Shown: positions 18,884 through 28,360, numbered from the stretch's first letter. The stretch: 64,000 nucleotides of DNA from an uncultured Bacteroidales bacterium (GCA_937981765.1 CALJOM010000007.1:1-64000); one strand, 5' to 3'. The notes: generated by a model from the letters alone, not told the origin. Translations and numbers: made by a program.

Positions 18884-20500
18884 ATGAACTTTAGGTCGGT
18901 ATTCATAGTAGCTTTAATTGTTCTGGTTAGCGGTTGTACAAAACCAATCGATAATTCTAAAATTTTTCGTTATAACGAATCGAAAGGAATTCCAACCCTA
19001 GATCCAGCTCATGCCCGAAACCAAACAATAATATGGCCGGCTTCCAATATTTTCAACGGTTTGGTACAACTCGATTCTTCCTTACGGATAAAGCCATGCA
19101 TTGCAAAGCGTTGGAATTATGACTCCGGTGGCAGGCGTTTTACTTTTTGGCTTCGAAACGATGTTTATTTCCATCGTCACAGCGCCTTTGGCCCAGATAG
19201 AACCCGAATGGTTACTGCTCACGATTTTGTTTACAGTTTTAATCGCATTCTCGATCCTCAAACCGGTAGTTCAGGAGCGTGGGTATTTAACTATGTTGAT
19301 AAAAATTTCGGTCAAAACGGCTTTAAGGCTCTAAACGACTCTGTTCTGCAAATTGTATTAAAAGAACCTTTCGAGCCATTTCTAGGAATACTCTCTATGG
19401 TTTATTGCTCGGTTGTTCCTAAAGAAGTGGTAGAAGAAAACGGGAAACAATTTGGCTATAATCCGATCGGAACCGGCCCTTTTTACCTTGCACGTTGGGA
19501 ATTAAACAATTGTTTGATATTGAAAAAAAATCTCGATTATTTCGAAGTCGATTCACTCGGTGTACGGTTGCCTTACCTCGAAGGAGTGTACATTTCCTTT
19601 ATTGCCGATAAACAATCGGAATTCATGGAGTTTTTACTAGGCAAAATCGACTTTTTGTCGGGAATACACGCTACTTATAAAGATGAACTTCTGACTCGCG
19701 ACGGTAAACTTCGGCAGAAATATCAACAGCGCTTTGTATTGAAAACTACCCCTTATTTGAATACGGAATATTTGGGTTTTACTATGGACACAACCCACGC
19801 TGGCTATTTGCCCCTATCTATAAGACAAGCCGTAAACTACTGTTTCGATAGGAAGCAAATGGTGGCTTTTCTTCGTAATAATCTTGCGGTTCCGGCTTAT
19901 CGCTCCATAATTTCGCCATCGCTCAGAAAAAATTCTGCCAACGATTCACCCGGATACTATCCTAACAAAGCCCAAGCTATTGAATTAGTACAATCTGTTC
20001 AAAACCAAGGATATAAAATTCCTATAAATATCACCCTCTTAACTACACCCGATTACCTTGATATTGCCGAATTTATTCAGCACGAGGCCCGCCAGGTTGG
20101 AATTAACCTGAATATTGAAACCGCAACCGGCGCAGCATTTCGTCAGAAAGTTGCCAATGGCGAACCGGCTTTTTTCCGGGCTTCGTGGATTGCCGATTAT
20201 CCCCATGCTGAAAATTTTCTATTGCTCTTCGCTTCAAAGAATAAAACCCCACTAGGTCCAAACTATACCAAGTATGAGAACAACATCTTTGATCTGCTTT
20301 ACAATAAAATTGCCAGCGGAGAGTCAACTGAGTCCGATTTATCCAAAGCCGAACAAATTATTTTTGAAAGTTCTCCCGTAGTTCCCCTGTTTTACGATGT
20401 AGTGGTGCGGTTTGTAAATTCATCGGTGCAAAATTTCCCGCTAAATTCCATGAATAACCTTGAGCTAAAATACGTTCGCAAAAGCATAGTTGCTCCATAG
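18884..20500 (+). CDS. Peptide ABC transporter substrate-binding lipoprotein
   Basis: This 538-residue solute-binding protein of family 5 (OppA/DppA) begins with a lipoprotein signal (lipobox LVSGC) and shows the family segment GIPTLDPAHARNQTIIWPASNIFNGLV. Later segments are FTFWLRNDVYFH, YNPIGTGPFYL and the C-terminal WIADYPHAENFLLLF. It would bind peptides or similar ligands outside the inner membrane. No permease or ATPase gene adjoins it; the only oligopeptide permease in the window is 42 kb away (62877). ATG 18884 is chosen over a TTG at 18872 that overlaps the SDR stop. Confidence 0.92.
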   Translation: MNFRSVFIVALIVLVSGCTKPIDNSKIFRYNESKGIPTLDPAHARNQTIIWPASNIFNGLVQLDSSLRIKPCIAKRWNYDSGGRRFTFWLRNDVYFHRHSAFGPDRTRMVTAHDFVYSFNRILDPQTGSSGAWVFNYVDKNFGQNGFKALNDSVLQIVLKEPFEPFLGILSMVYCSVVPKEVVEENGKQFGYNPIGTGPFYLARWELNNCLILKKNLDYFEVDSLGVRLPYLEGVYISFIADKQSEFMEFLLGKIDFLSGIHATYKDELLTRDGKLRQKYQQRFVLKTTPYLNTEYLGFTMDTTHAGYLPLSIRQAVNYCFDRKQMVAFLRNNLAVPAYRSIISPSLRKNSANDSPGYYPNKAQAIELVQSVQNQGYKIPINITLLTTPDYLDIAEFIQHEARQVGINLNIETATGAAFRQKVANGEPAFFRASWIADYPHAENFLLLFASKNKTPLGPNYTKYENNIFDLLYNKIASGESTESDLSKAEQIIFESSPVVPLFYDVVVRFVNSSVQNFPLNSMNNLELKYVRKSIVAP

Positions 20501-20545
20501 TTGCATATTTTTTGCATCTTTACAAAAATTTAAACCCTATCTATT

Positions 20546-20986
20546 ATGATTCAGCGAATACAAACAATTTATCTGGCACTTTCACTATTTTTTGCACTTT
20601 TGCTCTACTTTCAGCCAATAGCTTCGATTGTCAGTCCTCAGACATTCGAGCAACTTATGATTTATGGGCTTCAATCAAACCCCAAAATATGGCTTTATAT
20701 TTTGTATGCCCCGATGATTGTTTTGCCTTTAATGCAGATTTTTCAATATAAAAATCTTAAAAAACAGCTATTTAACGGCAAATTATTGCTTGGAAGTTGG
20801 ATAGTTTGGTTGATAGTTTTTGCATTGCTTTTGAAATTTTATTTATTGAATGGGTTACCAGAAATTTCAATTCAATGGCATTTTGCAGCCATATTCCCTG
20901 TTGTGTCGATTGTGTTAGTTTTGCTGGCAAATCGGGCTATCCGAAAAGATTATGCTCTACTAAGTTCCATAAATCGTATCCGATAA
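20546..20986 (+). CDS. DUF4293 family integral membrane protein
   Basis: This 146-residue membrane protein begins MIQRIQTIYLAL, the typical start of the Bacteroidota DUF4293 family. Four hydrophobic segments are visible (about 8-28, 47-65, 80-100, 112-128), followed by a short basic cytoplasmic tail. No function is known for the family. It is transcribed with the lipoprotein and TPR genes that follow at close spacing. Confidence 0.85.
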   Translation: MIQRIQTIYLALSLFFALLLYFQPIASIVSPQTFEQLMIYGLQSNPKIWLYILYAPMIVLPLMQIFQYKNLKKQLFNGKLLLGSWIVWLIVFALLLKFYLLNGLPEISIQWHFAAIFPVVSIVLVLLANRAIRKDYALLSSINRIR

Positions 20987-21007
20987 CCATTTTAATTAGT
21001 TCTTTAT

Positions 21008-21571
21008 ATGCTACGGAAATATTTATTGTTGATATTTAGTGTTTTTACCCTGCTTTCGTGCCAACCCAAGGTAAAAAAAGACGCATTTCATGTTATTGAT
21101 AGTCAGTTGAATTCAATTAATTCCATAATTCAACGTTATAGGAAACTCCCTGTGGATAGTTTACAACTCGTATTGGAAACTAAATTATACCCTAAGGCCA
21201 ATAAAATTCGTAATAATATTTTGGTGTTTGAAAACCTTAGTGAAAGCGATCAGCAGATATTGTATTCTTATGTAGAATACGTAAATAATCTTGAAGATAT
21301 ATTGAAGTTAGCCAATAAGACCCTCGATGGTATAGGTATGGCCCGAGTACAGTTTATGGCGCTAAAAAAAGACATCCAAAACGATAAAATTCCTATGGAT
21401 AGTATCATGCAGTATGTTGAGTTCGAAGTTGAAAATTTCTCTATTATACAAATCGATGTGCAGAAAGTGTTGATGTTGGAAACCATACCCCAAAATGCCC
21501 GAATCCTAGAAAAACAAACCGATTCGATAGTTGAATCAGTACTTTCAAAAATTAGCCCATCAACAAAATGA
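21008..21571 (+). CDS. Hypothetical lipoprotein with helical body
   Basis: This 187-residue protein starts with a lipoprotein signal (YLLLIFSVFTLLSC, lipobox LLSC near residue 18). The rest is charged and predominantly helical in character, with no recognised catalytic motif. It resembles the uncharacterised Bacteroidota proteins sometimes labelled viral A-type inclusion-like because of coiled-coil content. Its stop overlaps the next start (ATGA), so it is probably translated together with the TPR protein at 21568. Confidence 0.75.
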   Translation: MLRKYLLLIFSVFTLLSCQPKVKKDAFHVIDSQLNSINSIIQRYRKLPVDSLQLVLETKLYPKANKIRNNILVFENLSESDQQILYSYVEYVNNLEDILKLANKTLDGIGMARVQFMALKKDIQNDKIPMDSIMQYVEFEVENFSIIQIDVQKVLMLETIPQNARILEKQTDSIVESVLSKISPSTK

Positions 21572-23382
21572 AAAAGTTTTTTTACATAGCTCTTTTTCTA
21601 ATTGGTCTGGGTTCGGTTGCCCAGATTACGTTAGCTCAGCAAGAACTTACCCTGGCCTTGCAATATATGCGAAACCGGGAGTGGGAAAAAGCAGAAATTG
21701 TGTTGCAGGAGTTATTACAAAAACGAGAAGACAGGGTATTCGTTCAATACTATTTGCAGGTTTTGGCAGAGCAACGAAAAGCCAAGGAAATTGATAAAGT
21801 GGCTTCAAAATACCGTAGGCTAATAAAAACACAACCCGATTTGCTTGTCGACATCGGTAATGCCTACCGAACCTGTGGCGAACTCAAAAAGGCTGAAAAG
21901 ATTTATCAGGAATCTATTAACGAAGCTCTTAGCGATAGAAACAAAACTACAACCATTGCTAACCGATTCATATCCCTGCGAGAGTTCGATAAAGCGGAAA
22001 AAATTTATCTAGAGGCACAGAAAAAAAATCTTGGATATTCCTTCGACCAAGAACTGGCTTACCTTTATTACTTGATGCGTAATCACGAAAAGATGATTGA
22101 TATTTATCTGAACTTGTTGGTTCAGAGCGACGCCTTTCTTCAAATGGTACAAAATAGATTGAATAACGCCATATACACCGACACAGATAAATCGTTGCTG
22201 GATTTACTTGAGAACAGATTGTTGGTAAAAATTCAGGAATATCCTAACCGCGAAGTTTTTTCGGAACTTTTACTCTGGAACTACCTTCAAAGCAACAATT
22301 TTGCAAAAGCCTATATTCAAGCAAGAGCACTCGATTTGCGAAAAAAACAGGTGGGAGAGAGGCTATTACCCCTAGCCACCAGCGCTCTTGAAGCTAACGA
22401 TTACCAAACTTCTTTAAAAGCATTAGACGACATTATCGCCACAGGAGAACAAAATCCATTTTATTTTGAAGCCTACGTTAGAAAGATGGATGTGCTACAC
22501 CAACGGATTAAAAACCGGATTGATTTTTCACCTGAAAGCACCGCCCAAACCCTCGATTTTTTTCAGCAAGCCATTAATCGGTTTGGAATTTCAGTTGCTA
22601 CTTTCGATATGGTTTTAAAATACACCGAACTGCTTACTCACATTGCCGGTAAAACCAACGAAGCCATGAGTCTTCTCGACCGTTTGGACGCACTTCGCGG
22701 TCTAAATTCACAGCAAAAAACTCAAATAGAAATGCAACGGGCCGATATATATTTAACAAGCGATAAATTGTGGGATGCAGCACTTATTTACGCTAAGATT
22801 GAGCGCCAGCAAAAAGATACTCCTTTAGGTTCGGAAGCCAAATTTCGGAAAGCGAAAATAGCCTTCTATCAACACGAATTTGAGTGGGCAAAATCTCAAA
22901 TCGACATTCTTAAAGCCTCTACTTCAAAATTAATCGCCAACGATGCTATTGAGCTGTCTATTCACCTATACGAGGCCTGGTCGGAAATTGATTCTACCCA
23001 AAAAGAGCTCAAAACCTTTGCCACAGCTATGCTTAGATTTGACCAGCAACGGTTCGACGAATGCCTGAATTATTTAGACACCCTTACCCGGGCTGCTAAT
23101 TCTTATTTAGTTGTGGAGGCAGTTAATCTAAAGGCTAAAATTCTTATCGATAGGGCAAAATATGCCGATGCCGTAGAATTGTTAACTTCGACCATATCAA
23201 AATATTCCTACGAAACCAATATTGACAGGTCTATTTACCTGGCTGGAAGCCTAATGCTAGAAAAACTGGCTAAAACTCGTGAGGGAATAGATTTATTAAC
23301 CCGTTTGTTGAAAAACCACCCGTCGAGTATCTATGTTATTGAAGCTCGACAGAAAATTCAACAATATCGGAATTTACCATAA
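21568..23382 (+). CDS. Exported TPR-repeat protein
   Basis: This 604-residue protein has a signal peptide (FFYIALFLIGLGSVAQITLA, cleaved before QQE) followed by TPR-type helical repeats along nearly the full length. Examples are REWEKAEIVLQELL, GELKKAEKIYQESI, REFDKAEKIYLEAQ and AKYADAVELLTST. It probably serves as a periplasmic scaffold for an envelope complex; no partner is evident. The ATG overlaps the stop of the upstream lipoprotein gene (ATGA), a sign of coupled expression. Confidence 0.85.
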   Translation: MKKFFYIALFLIGLGSVAQITLAQQELTLALQYMRNREWEKAEIVLQELLQKREDRVFVQYYLQVLAEQRKAKEIDKVASKYRRLIKTQPDLLVDIGNAYRTCGELKKAEKIYQESINEALSDRNKTTTIANRFISLREFDKAEKIYLEAQKKNLGYSFDQELAYLYYLMRNHEKMIDIYLNLLVQSDAFLQMVQNRLNNAIYTDTDKSLLDLLENRLLVKIQEYPNREVFSELLLWNYLQSNNFAKAYIQARALDLRKKQVGERLLPLATSALEANDYQTSLKALDDIIATGEQNPFYFEAYVRKMDVLHQRIKNRIDFSPESTAQTLDFFQQAINRFGISVATFDMVLKYTELLTHIAGKTNEAMSLLDRLDALRGLNSQQKTQIEMQRADIYLTSDKLWDAALIYAKIERQQKDTPLGSEAKFRKAKIAFYQHEFEWAKSQIDILKASTSKLIANDAIELSIHLYEAWSEIDSTQKELKTFATAMLRFDQQRFDECLNYLDTLTRAANSYLVVEAVNLKAKILIDRAKYADAVELLTSTISKYSYETNIDRSIYLAGSLMLEKLAKTREGIDLLTRLLKNHPSSIYVIEARQKIQQYRNLP

Positions 23383-23402
23383 ATTTTAACAATCATTCAA
23401 CT

Positions 23403-23897
23403 ATGAAATACATAACACTTTTTAGACACGGAAAAGCTGTTGAGCAAAGCCCAGATATAGTTGATTTTGAAAGACCGTTGCAACCCAGAGGGGTAGAGGA
23501 TGTGAAACTGATGTGTCAAAAGCTGTCGGAAAACAGCATAATACCCGAAATTATTATCCACAGTACAGCAATGCGCACTACGCAGACGGCGCAAATAATA
23601 CAAAGCTGTTTTGGTAAACACATACCGTTGCTTCCCGAAGCATGGATTTACGACGATTACACCTCCTCTGAATTTCTTGCATTTATTTACTCTGTTCCCG
23701 ACGAGATTTTGTCGCTTTTCTTCGTAGGGCATAATCCAAACATTTCCGATGTTGCAGCCCGTTTATGTGTGCTTTTTCATGCAAGTTTGCCAACTTCCGG
23801 AAACGTTACCTTGGCTTTTGATGTAGATAGTTGGGCTAAAATCCAGCCGGGACGTGCTAAAATAATTGCTTTTTACTATCCAAAACTATATCGATAA
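23403..23897 (+). CDS. SixA-like histidine phosphatase
   Basis: This 164-residue protein of the histidine phosphatase superfamily has the catalytic RHG near the N-terminus (LFRHGKAVEQ), Arg in STAMRTTQTAQ and the second catalytic His in FVGHNPNISD. It has the compact size of SixA, which removes phosphate from histidine phosphotransfer domains; that target is not proven for Bacteroidota homologues. It lies 20 bases after the TPR gene and 9 bases before xseA. Confidence 0.9.
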   Translation: MKYITLFRHGKAVEQSPDIVDFERPLQPRGVEDVKLMCQKLSENSIIPEIIIHSTAMRTTQTAQIIQSCFGKHIPLLPEAWIYDDYTSSEFLAFIYSVPDEILSLFFVGHNPNISDVAARLCVLFHASLPTSGNVTLAFDVDSWAKIQPGRAKIIAFYYPKLYR

Positions 23898-23906
23898 CAT
23901 TTCACC

Positions 23907-25277
23907 GTGCAACCAATTTCGCTCAGTGAGTTAAACGCTAAAATAAAGGAAAGTTTAGCCGAGACGTTTCCGCTTAGCTTGCCTATTGCGGCCGAAATTT
24001 CCGAATTAAATTACAACCGAAACGGACACTGCTATCTCGAATTGATTGAACAGCAGGAGCAGCGTATTATTTCAAAAGCACGAGCCATAATTTATGCCAA
24101 TCGTTACCCGTTATTGCAATCCTATTTTAAGTCGGTTACCGGGGGCGAGTTTCAGGTTGGTATGAAAATACTGTTTATGGCAAAAGTAACCTATCATGCC
24201 ATTTATGGAGTAAATCTTGAGATTATCGACATTGATCCGGCCTACACCCTAGGAGATTTCGAACAACAGCGAAGGTTAATAATTCAACGTTTATATAACG
24301 AGGGGGTGGTTGATATGAACAAAAATCTGCCATTGCCTCCTTTTATAAAAAAAATTGCGGTAGTTTCTTCCCCAACGGCTGCCGGTTACGACGATTTTAT
24401 GAAGCATTTAAACAACAATCCCTACGGCTTTTCTTTTGACGTGGATTTATACGAAGCCTTTATGCAAGGCAATCAGGCTGTGGACTCTATTTACGACGCT
24501 GTTGCGCGTATTTTTCACTCGGCTGTGGATTACGATGTTGTTGTGTTGCTTCGCGGGGGCGGTTCCAAAGCGGAATTAGCTATTTTCGACACCTACGAAT
24601 TGGCTTACCTTATTACGCAAATTCCAATTCCTGTAATTACCGGAATTGGACACGAGCGCGATTTTTCTGTATGCGATATGATGGCCAATCAATCCATGAA
24701 AACACCAACAGCAGTTGCCGACTTTATAATAAATCGGAATTTAGAGACGTTTTCGTATTTGGTAGAATTGCAAAAGAAACTTTATGATATTGTTGAGCGG
24801 GTTTTACAACAAGAAAAAATCAGAATCCTTGCCTTCGAATCTCAGGTAAGAAGGTCGGTAAGCCAATTGGGAACTACCTATAGGGATGCCTTAAACCGTA
24901 TTGAAAAACGAATTTTGAAAATTGCTGTCAAACGGATTCACAATCACTACGATTTTATTAACGGTCTTCATTCCCGGCTTTATCGCAGCTTTCGAATACC
25001 GTTAATAACAGGGCGGAATAATCTTGAAAATATCTGGCAAAGACTCAAATCGCTATCGCAAGCGAAACTAGCTTCCCACACAATGAAAATCTCATTATGT
25101 GAACAAAAATTAGCTTTACTAAATCCTCAAGAGATTTTGAACCAAGGTTATGCCATTCTCTCCAAGGAGAGTAGGCGAGTTACTTCCATTCAGGAACTTA
25201 GTCGCGGCGATAAGGTTAAAATTTACCTTAGCCAAGGAAATTGTACTGCCGAAATAACCGACAGCACAAGTAATTAA
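23907..25277 (+). CDS. xseA: Exodeoxyribonuclease VII large subunit
   Basis: XseA (456 aa) is the catalytic subunit of exonuclease VII, which degrades single-stranded DNA to oligonucleotides. It has an N-terminal OB-fold (LSELNAKIKESLAETFPL, then AEISELNYNRNGHCYLEL). The catalytic core has KKIAVVSSPTAAGYDDF, VVVLLRGGGSKAEL and ITGIGHERDFSVCDMMA, and a long coiled-coil C-terminal region follows. The start is a GTG. The small-subunit gene xseB, often next to xseA, is not found here; instead the downstream gap holds a decayed TPR gene on the other strand. Confidence 0.96.
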   Translation: MQPISLSELNAKIKESLAETFPLSLPIAAEISELNYNRNGHCYLELIEQQEQRIISKARAIIYANRYPLLQSYFKSVTGGEFQVGMKILFMAKVTYHAIYGVNLEIIDIDPAYTLGDFEQQRRLIIQRLYNEGVVDMNKNLPLPPFIKKIAVVSSPTAAGYDDFMKHLNNNPYGFSFDVDLYEAFMQGNQAVDSIYDAVARIFHSAVDYDVVVLLRGGGSKAELAIFDTYELAYLITQIPIPVITGIGHERDFSVCDMMANQSMKTPTAVADFIINRNLETFSYLVELQKKLYDIVERVLQQEKIRILAFESQVRRSVSQLGTTYRDALNRIEKRILKIAVKRIHNHYDFINGLHSRLYRSFRIPLITGRNNLENIWQRLKSLSQAKLASHTMKISLCEQKLALLNPQEILNQGYAILSKESRRVTSIQELSRGDKVKIYLSQGNCTAEITDSTSN

Positions 25278-25518
25278 CAGCGCCTTTGTTTTTAAGACAT
25301 TCAACATAGTTATCCCACCCGCTCGAATCTACCGTCGCTAAGGCACGGTTGGCTAATGTCATGGCAACATTTAGGCCTTTCGACCAATAGTATTTCGTGG
25401 AATCTATGAGTTGTGAGAGCGTAGTTTCCGTTTGTGCTCTGGATGAATAATGGAAAACAACACGCAGAAAGATTAGGTTGTTTTCATAGGAATACCACCT
25501 TAGCAAGACCATTTTCAT
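25267..25518 (-). pseudogene. Truncated TPR-protein gene fragment
   Basis: In the minus frame, after a hydrophobic export-like stretch (NLIFLRVVFHYSSRAQT), come sequences like the N-terminal part of Bacteroidota TPR sensor proteins (LSQLIDSTKYYWSKGLNVA, ANRALATVDSSGW, then CLKNKGAVNYL). The likeness stops near 25267 at the xseA 3' end. An ATG at 25487 followed by KTT would lead into the same signal peptide if one base were removed, so a frameshift plus a C-terminal deletion is probable. I treat it as a remnant rather than a working 96-residue protein. Confidence 0.55.
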
Positions 25519-25586
25519 AGTCTATTTTTTGCCAATATATGAAATTTACGCGCAATATTGCCAAAATGTAAAAAACAACGTTTTAT

Positions 25587-27371
25587 TTACATTCTGTCAG
25601 GAACTTCAATTCCTAATAGCCACGCTGCATTCTTAATTGTTTGGGCAATGGTTTTTATCAGCAACAATCGTGAATTTCGACACTCGGTATCGGATTCTTT
25701 TAAAATCTGATATTCGTGATAATATTGATTGAATTCTTTGGCTAATTCGTAAAGATAATTTGCAATGATGGCCGGACTGTGTTGTGTGGCTGCATCATTT
25801 AGCATCAGGGGAAACGACTCTATGAGTTGAATTAGCCGAATTTCTTTTTCATTGAAAACATAACCGCTTAACCTTGGTTCTGCATCTAGCGTTTGTACTT
25901 TACGCAGTATGGATTGAATTCTAGCGTGAGCGTATTGGATAAAAGGTCCGGTGTTGCCGTTGAAGTCAATAGATTCTTCGGGGTTGAACAACATGTTCTT
26001 TTTAGGATCTACCCGAAGAATGAAGTATTTGAGAGCACCAAGTGCTATTGTTCGATAAATTTCATCCATGGTTTTGGAATCGAGTCCTTCAAGTTTCCCC
26101 GATTCTTGCGACATAGTATAAGCAGTTTCTTCCATTTGATCGAGCAAATCATCGGCATCAACAACGGTTCCCTCACGGGATTTCATTTTCCCCGAGGGCA
26201 ATTCTACCATTCCGTATGAGAGATGGTATATATTATCTGCCCAGGAATATCCAAGCCTTTTCAGTATTAGTTTAAGTGCCTGAAAATGGTAGTTTTGTTC
26301 GTTTCCTACAACATAAATATGCTCGTCGATATTGAATTCAGTAAAACGTTGCACTGCAGTTCCCAAATCCTGAGTCATATAAACTGAGGTGCCGTCTTTC
26401 CGAAGAAGAAGTTTACGATCTAGGTTATCTGCTGTTAAATCAATCCACACAGAACCATCCGGATCTTTCTCTAGAATTCCTTTCGAAAGCCCTTCCATTA
26501 CAATTTCGCGACCTAACAGGTAGGTTTGGGATTCATAGTAGATTTTGTCGAATTCAATTCCCAGCCTTTGATAGGTTGTGTCGAAACCTTCATAAACCCA
26601 TCTATTCATTGTTTCCCAGAGTTGCATAATGTGGGGATCTTTATTTTCCCAACGACGGAGCATTTCTCTGGCTTCTTCCAAAATTGGGGCTTTTTCTTTG
26701 GCTTCTTCTTCACTCATGCCATATTTTATGAGTTCTTTCACTTGCTTTTTGTATTCCAGGTCGAAGCGTACGTAGTAATTCCCTACCAATTTATCGCCTT
26801 TGATTCCGGAAGTTTCGGGAGTTTCTCCATTGCCAAATTTTTCCCAGGCCAGCATCGACTTGCAAATGTGAATTCCGCGGTCGTTAACAAGGTTTACTTT
26901 GGTAACCTTATGCCCGGCAGCTGCTAAAATTCTTGAAATACCGAATCCTAAAAGATTGTTTCGGATATGGCCTAAATGGAGAGGTTTATTGGTATTGGGA
27001 GAAGAGAATTCTATCATTATATGTTTGCCCGAACTTTCGGGTTGAGCAAATCCGAATCTGGGTGTTTCAGATATCTTTAACAATTGTTGCCGCCAGAAAT
27101 CGGATGTCAGAGTAATATTGAGAAATCCTTTGATAACGTTGTATTTTTCGACAATCGACTTTTGTTCAATCAATTTTTCGCCTATTTGACGAGCAGTCTC
27201 TTCCGGAGATTGTTTGGAAAGTTTCAGTAAAGGGAATACTACTAGGGTAAAGTTTCCTTCAAATTCTTTTCGTGTGGGTTGTATTTGGATAAGTTTCTCA
27301 TCGAGATTACCGTAGAGACTTACAAGGCATTCTTTTAGTGTTGAAAATATTATTTCGCTGGCAGAATACAT
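25587..27371 (-). CDS. argS: Arginyl-tRNA synthetase
   Basis: ArgS (594 aa) is a class I synthetase. The N-terminal Add-1 domain (about 1-110) is followed by the HIGH signature as HLGHIRNNLLG, preceded by SSPNTNKPL. The KMSKS-like loop reads GKMKSREGTVVD. The C-terminal DALR anticodon-binding domain ends in the usual hydrophobic-Arg-Met (PDRM). A -7 box at 27401-27408 within the marC 3' end could give argS its own promoter. An AT-rich hairpin overlapping the stop codon (25565-25593) is a weak terminator candidate. Confidence 0.97.
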   Translation of the reverse strand: MYSASEIIFSTLKECLVSLYGNLDEKLIQIQPTRKEFEGNFTLVVFPLLKLSKQSPEETARQIGEKLIEQKSIVEKYNVIKGFLNITLTSDFWRQQLLKISETPRFGFAQPESSGKHIMIEFSSPNTNKPLHLGHIRNNLLGFGISRILAAAGHKVTKVNLVNDRGIHICKSMLAWEKFGNGETPETSGIKGDKLVGNYYVRFDLEYKKQVKELIKYGMSEEEAKEKAPILEEAREMLRRWENKDPHIMQLWETMNRWVYEGFDTTYQRLGIEFDKIYYESQTYLLGREIVMEGLSKGILEKDPDGSVWIDLTADNLDRKLLLRKDGTSVYMTQDLGTAVQRFTEFNIDEHIYVVGNEQNYHFQALKLILKRLGYSWADNIYHLSYGMVELPSGKMKSREGTVVDADDLLDQMEETAYTMSQESGKLEGLDSKTMDEIYRTIALGALKYFILRVDPKKNMLFNPEESIDFNGNTGPFIQYAHARIQSILRKVQTLDAEPRLSGYVFNEKEIRLIQLIESFPLMLNDAATQHSPAIIANYLYELAKEFNQYYHEYQILKESDTECRNSRLLLIKTIAQTIKNAAWLLGIEVPDRM

Positions 27372-27392
27372 TTCCCGGTTTGTATAAAATGG

Positions 27393-28001
27393 TTAATGGG
27401 CAAAAATATTTGGAAATAGAATTGCTAGGGATGTGGCTATATTCGACATGAAAAGGCGTATCGAAATGGCCAACAATATTATGCCGAATGTTTTTCGCAG
27501 CAACATAACTCCGGTTGGCCCAAAGAGTCTTTCAATTCGTTGCGTTAGCTTTAGGACCAAATAAACAATACCTATATTTATTAGTACAGCAATGGCAATA
27601 TTAATGTCTTGATATTCAGCTTTTAACGAGAGTAGGGTGGTTATTGAACCGGCTCCGGCTACCAAGGGGAAAGCTATTGGTACAATGGATGCACCTTGTA
27701 CATTTTGCGATTTAAAAATCTCTATACCAAGAACCATTTCCATAGCAAGAACAAAAAGCACAAAACTACCGGCAATGGCAAACGAGGCTATATCAACCCC
27801 AAAAATGTTTAACAATTTTTCTCCCAGAATTAAAAAAGCAAATAAAATTCCGAGCGATATTATGGATACCTTTTCAGCTTCAATTACATGCCCTTTGGCT
27901 TTCATATCGAGGATTATGGGGATAGCTCCAATAATGTCGATTACCGCGAATAACACCATAAAGGTTGATACAATTTCCACTAAACTCAGAGAATACCACA
28001 T
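27393..28001 (-). CDS. MarC family integral membrane protein
   Basis: This 202-residue MarC/UPF0056 protein has six hydrophobic segments and the family pattern FAVIDIIGAIPIILDM near the N-terminus. The middle segment FPLVAGAGSITTLLSL is also typical of MarC. The family's transport role is unproven. I start it at ATG 28001 because the promoter box TAACTTTG (28030-28037, minus strand) puts the transcript start downstream of the alternative GTG at 28028. It lies just upstream of argS on the same strand. Confidence 0.9.
   Translation of the reverse strand: MWYSLSLVEIVSTFMVLFAVIDIIGAIPIILDMKAKGHVIEAEKVSIISLGILFAFLILGEKLLNIFGVDIASFAIAGSFVLFVLAMEMVLGIEIFKSQNVQGASIVPIAFPLVAGAGSITTLLSLKAEYQDINIAIAVLINIGIVYLVLKLTQRIERLFGPTGVMLLRKTFGIILLAISIRLFMSNIATSLAILFPNIFAH
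27401..27408 (-). promoter_or_regulatory. Possible argS -7 box inside the marC 3' end
   Basis: The minus strand reads TATTTTTG, matching TAnnTTTG, about 30 bases before the argS ATG. It lies in coding sequence, so it could be chance. No -33 TTTG is evident. Confidence 0.35.
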
Positions 28002-28029
28002 AGCTTTTAAAGTTAAAGTTTTGAACACG

Positions 28030-28037
28030 CAAAGTTA
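28030..28037 (-). promoter_or_regulatory. -7 box of marC
   Basis: The minus strand reads TAACTTTG, a full consensus match. The start site near 28025 gives a leader of about 24 bases before ATG 28001. Confidence 0.55.
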
Positions 28038-28181
28038 GCATAAAAATCGGACCTTCTTTGCGAATAATGGCGTATATATTTGAAAAGCGAACCAAAAACT
28101 CACATGAAAAACTAAAGTTAAAGCATTTGAAACATTGATTTGCAATGAATTTGGGATGATAGATATTTTTTCGTACAAAAA

Positions 28182-28213
28182 TTTGTAAACCGCAACTTTT
28201 CTTTTTAACTTTG
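28182..28213 (+). promoter_or_regulatory. Promoter of tRNA-Pro
   Basis: TTTG (28182-28185), a 20-base spacer and TAACTTTG (28206-28213) form a perfect Bacteroidota promoter. The expected start site near 28219 is about 7 bases before the tRNA. Confidence 0.8.
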
Positions 28214-28225
28214 CAATCGCAAAAT

Positions 28226-28300
28226 CGGGATGTAGCTCAGCCAGGTTAGAGTACGCGTCTGGGGGGCGCGGGGTCGCTAGTTCGAATCTAGTCATCCCGA
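28226..28300 (+). tRNA. tRNA-Pro, anticodon GGG
   Basis: The acceptor CGGGATG pairs with CATCCCG, with discriminator A at 28300. The anticodon stem CGCGT/GCGCG (with one G-T pair) encloses the loop CTGGGGG, which gives anticodon GGG (reads CCC). The T-loop TTCGAAT is canonical. CCA is not encoded. It has its own promoter and terminator. Confidence 0.95.
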
Positions 28301-28310
28301 CAAATTGCAG

Positions 28311-28347
28311 AGCCTCACACCTTAAAATTGATGTGAGGCTTTTTTTG
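28311..28347 (+). terminator. Intrinsic terminator after tRNA-Pro
   Basis: AGCCTCACA (28311-28319) and TGTGAGGCT (28332-28340) form a perfect 9-bp stem, followed at once by seven more T's. It lies 10 bases past the tRNA and ends 14 bases before the queA ATG. Confidence 0.9.
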
Positions 28348-28360
28348 TAAACGCTTTTTT

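Noticed and set aside
25565-25593. Hairpin AATGTAAA/TTTACATT at the argS stop considered as a terminator
   Set aside because: The stem is only A-T rich with one G-C pair and no clean T-run follows, so I mention it but do not list it.
26526-26927. 133-residue ORF antisense to argS
   Set aside because: It lies wholly inside argS on the other strand, has unusual aromatic-rich composition and shows no family resemblance.
27637-28038. 133-residue ORF antisense to marC
   Set aside because: Fully opposite a clear MarC protein; composition is what the reverse of membrane-protein codons gives.
28035-28295. 86-residue minus-strand ORF across tRNA-Pro
   Set aside because: MTRFELATPRPPD is the typical false translation of an antisense tRNA; the region holds a tRNA and two promoters instead.
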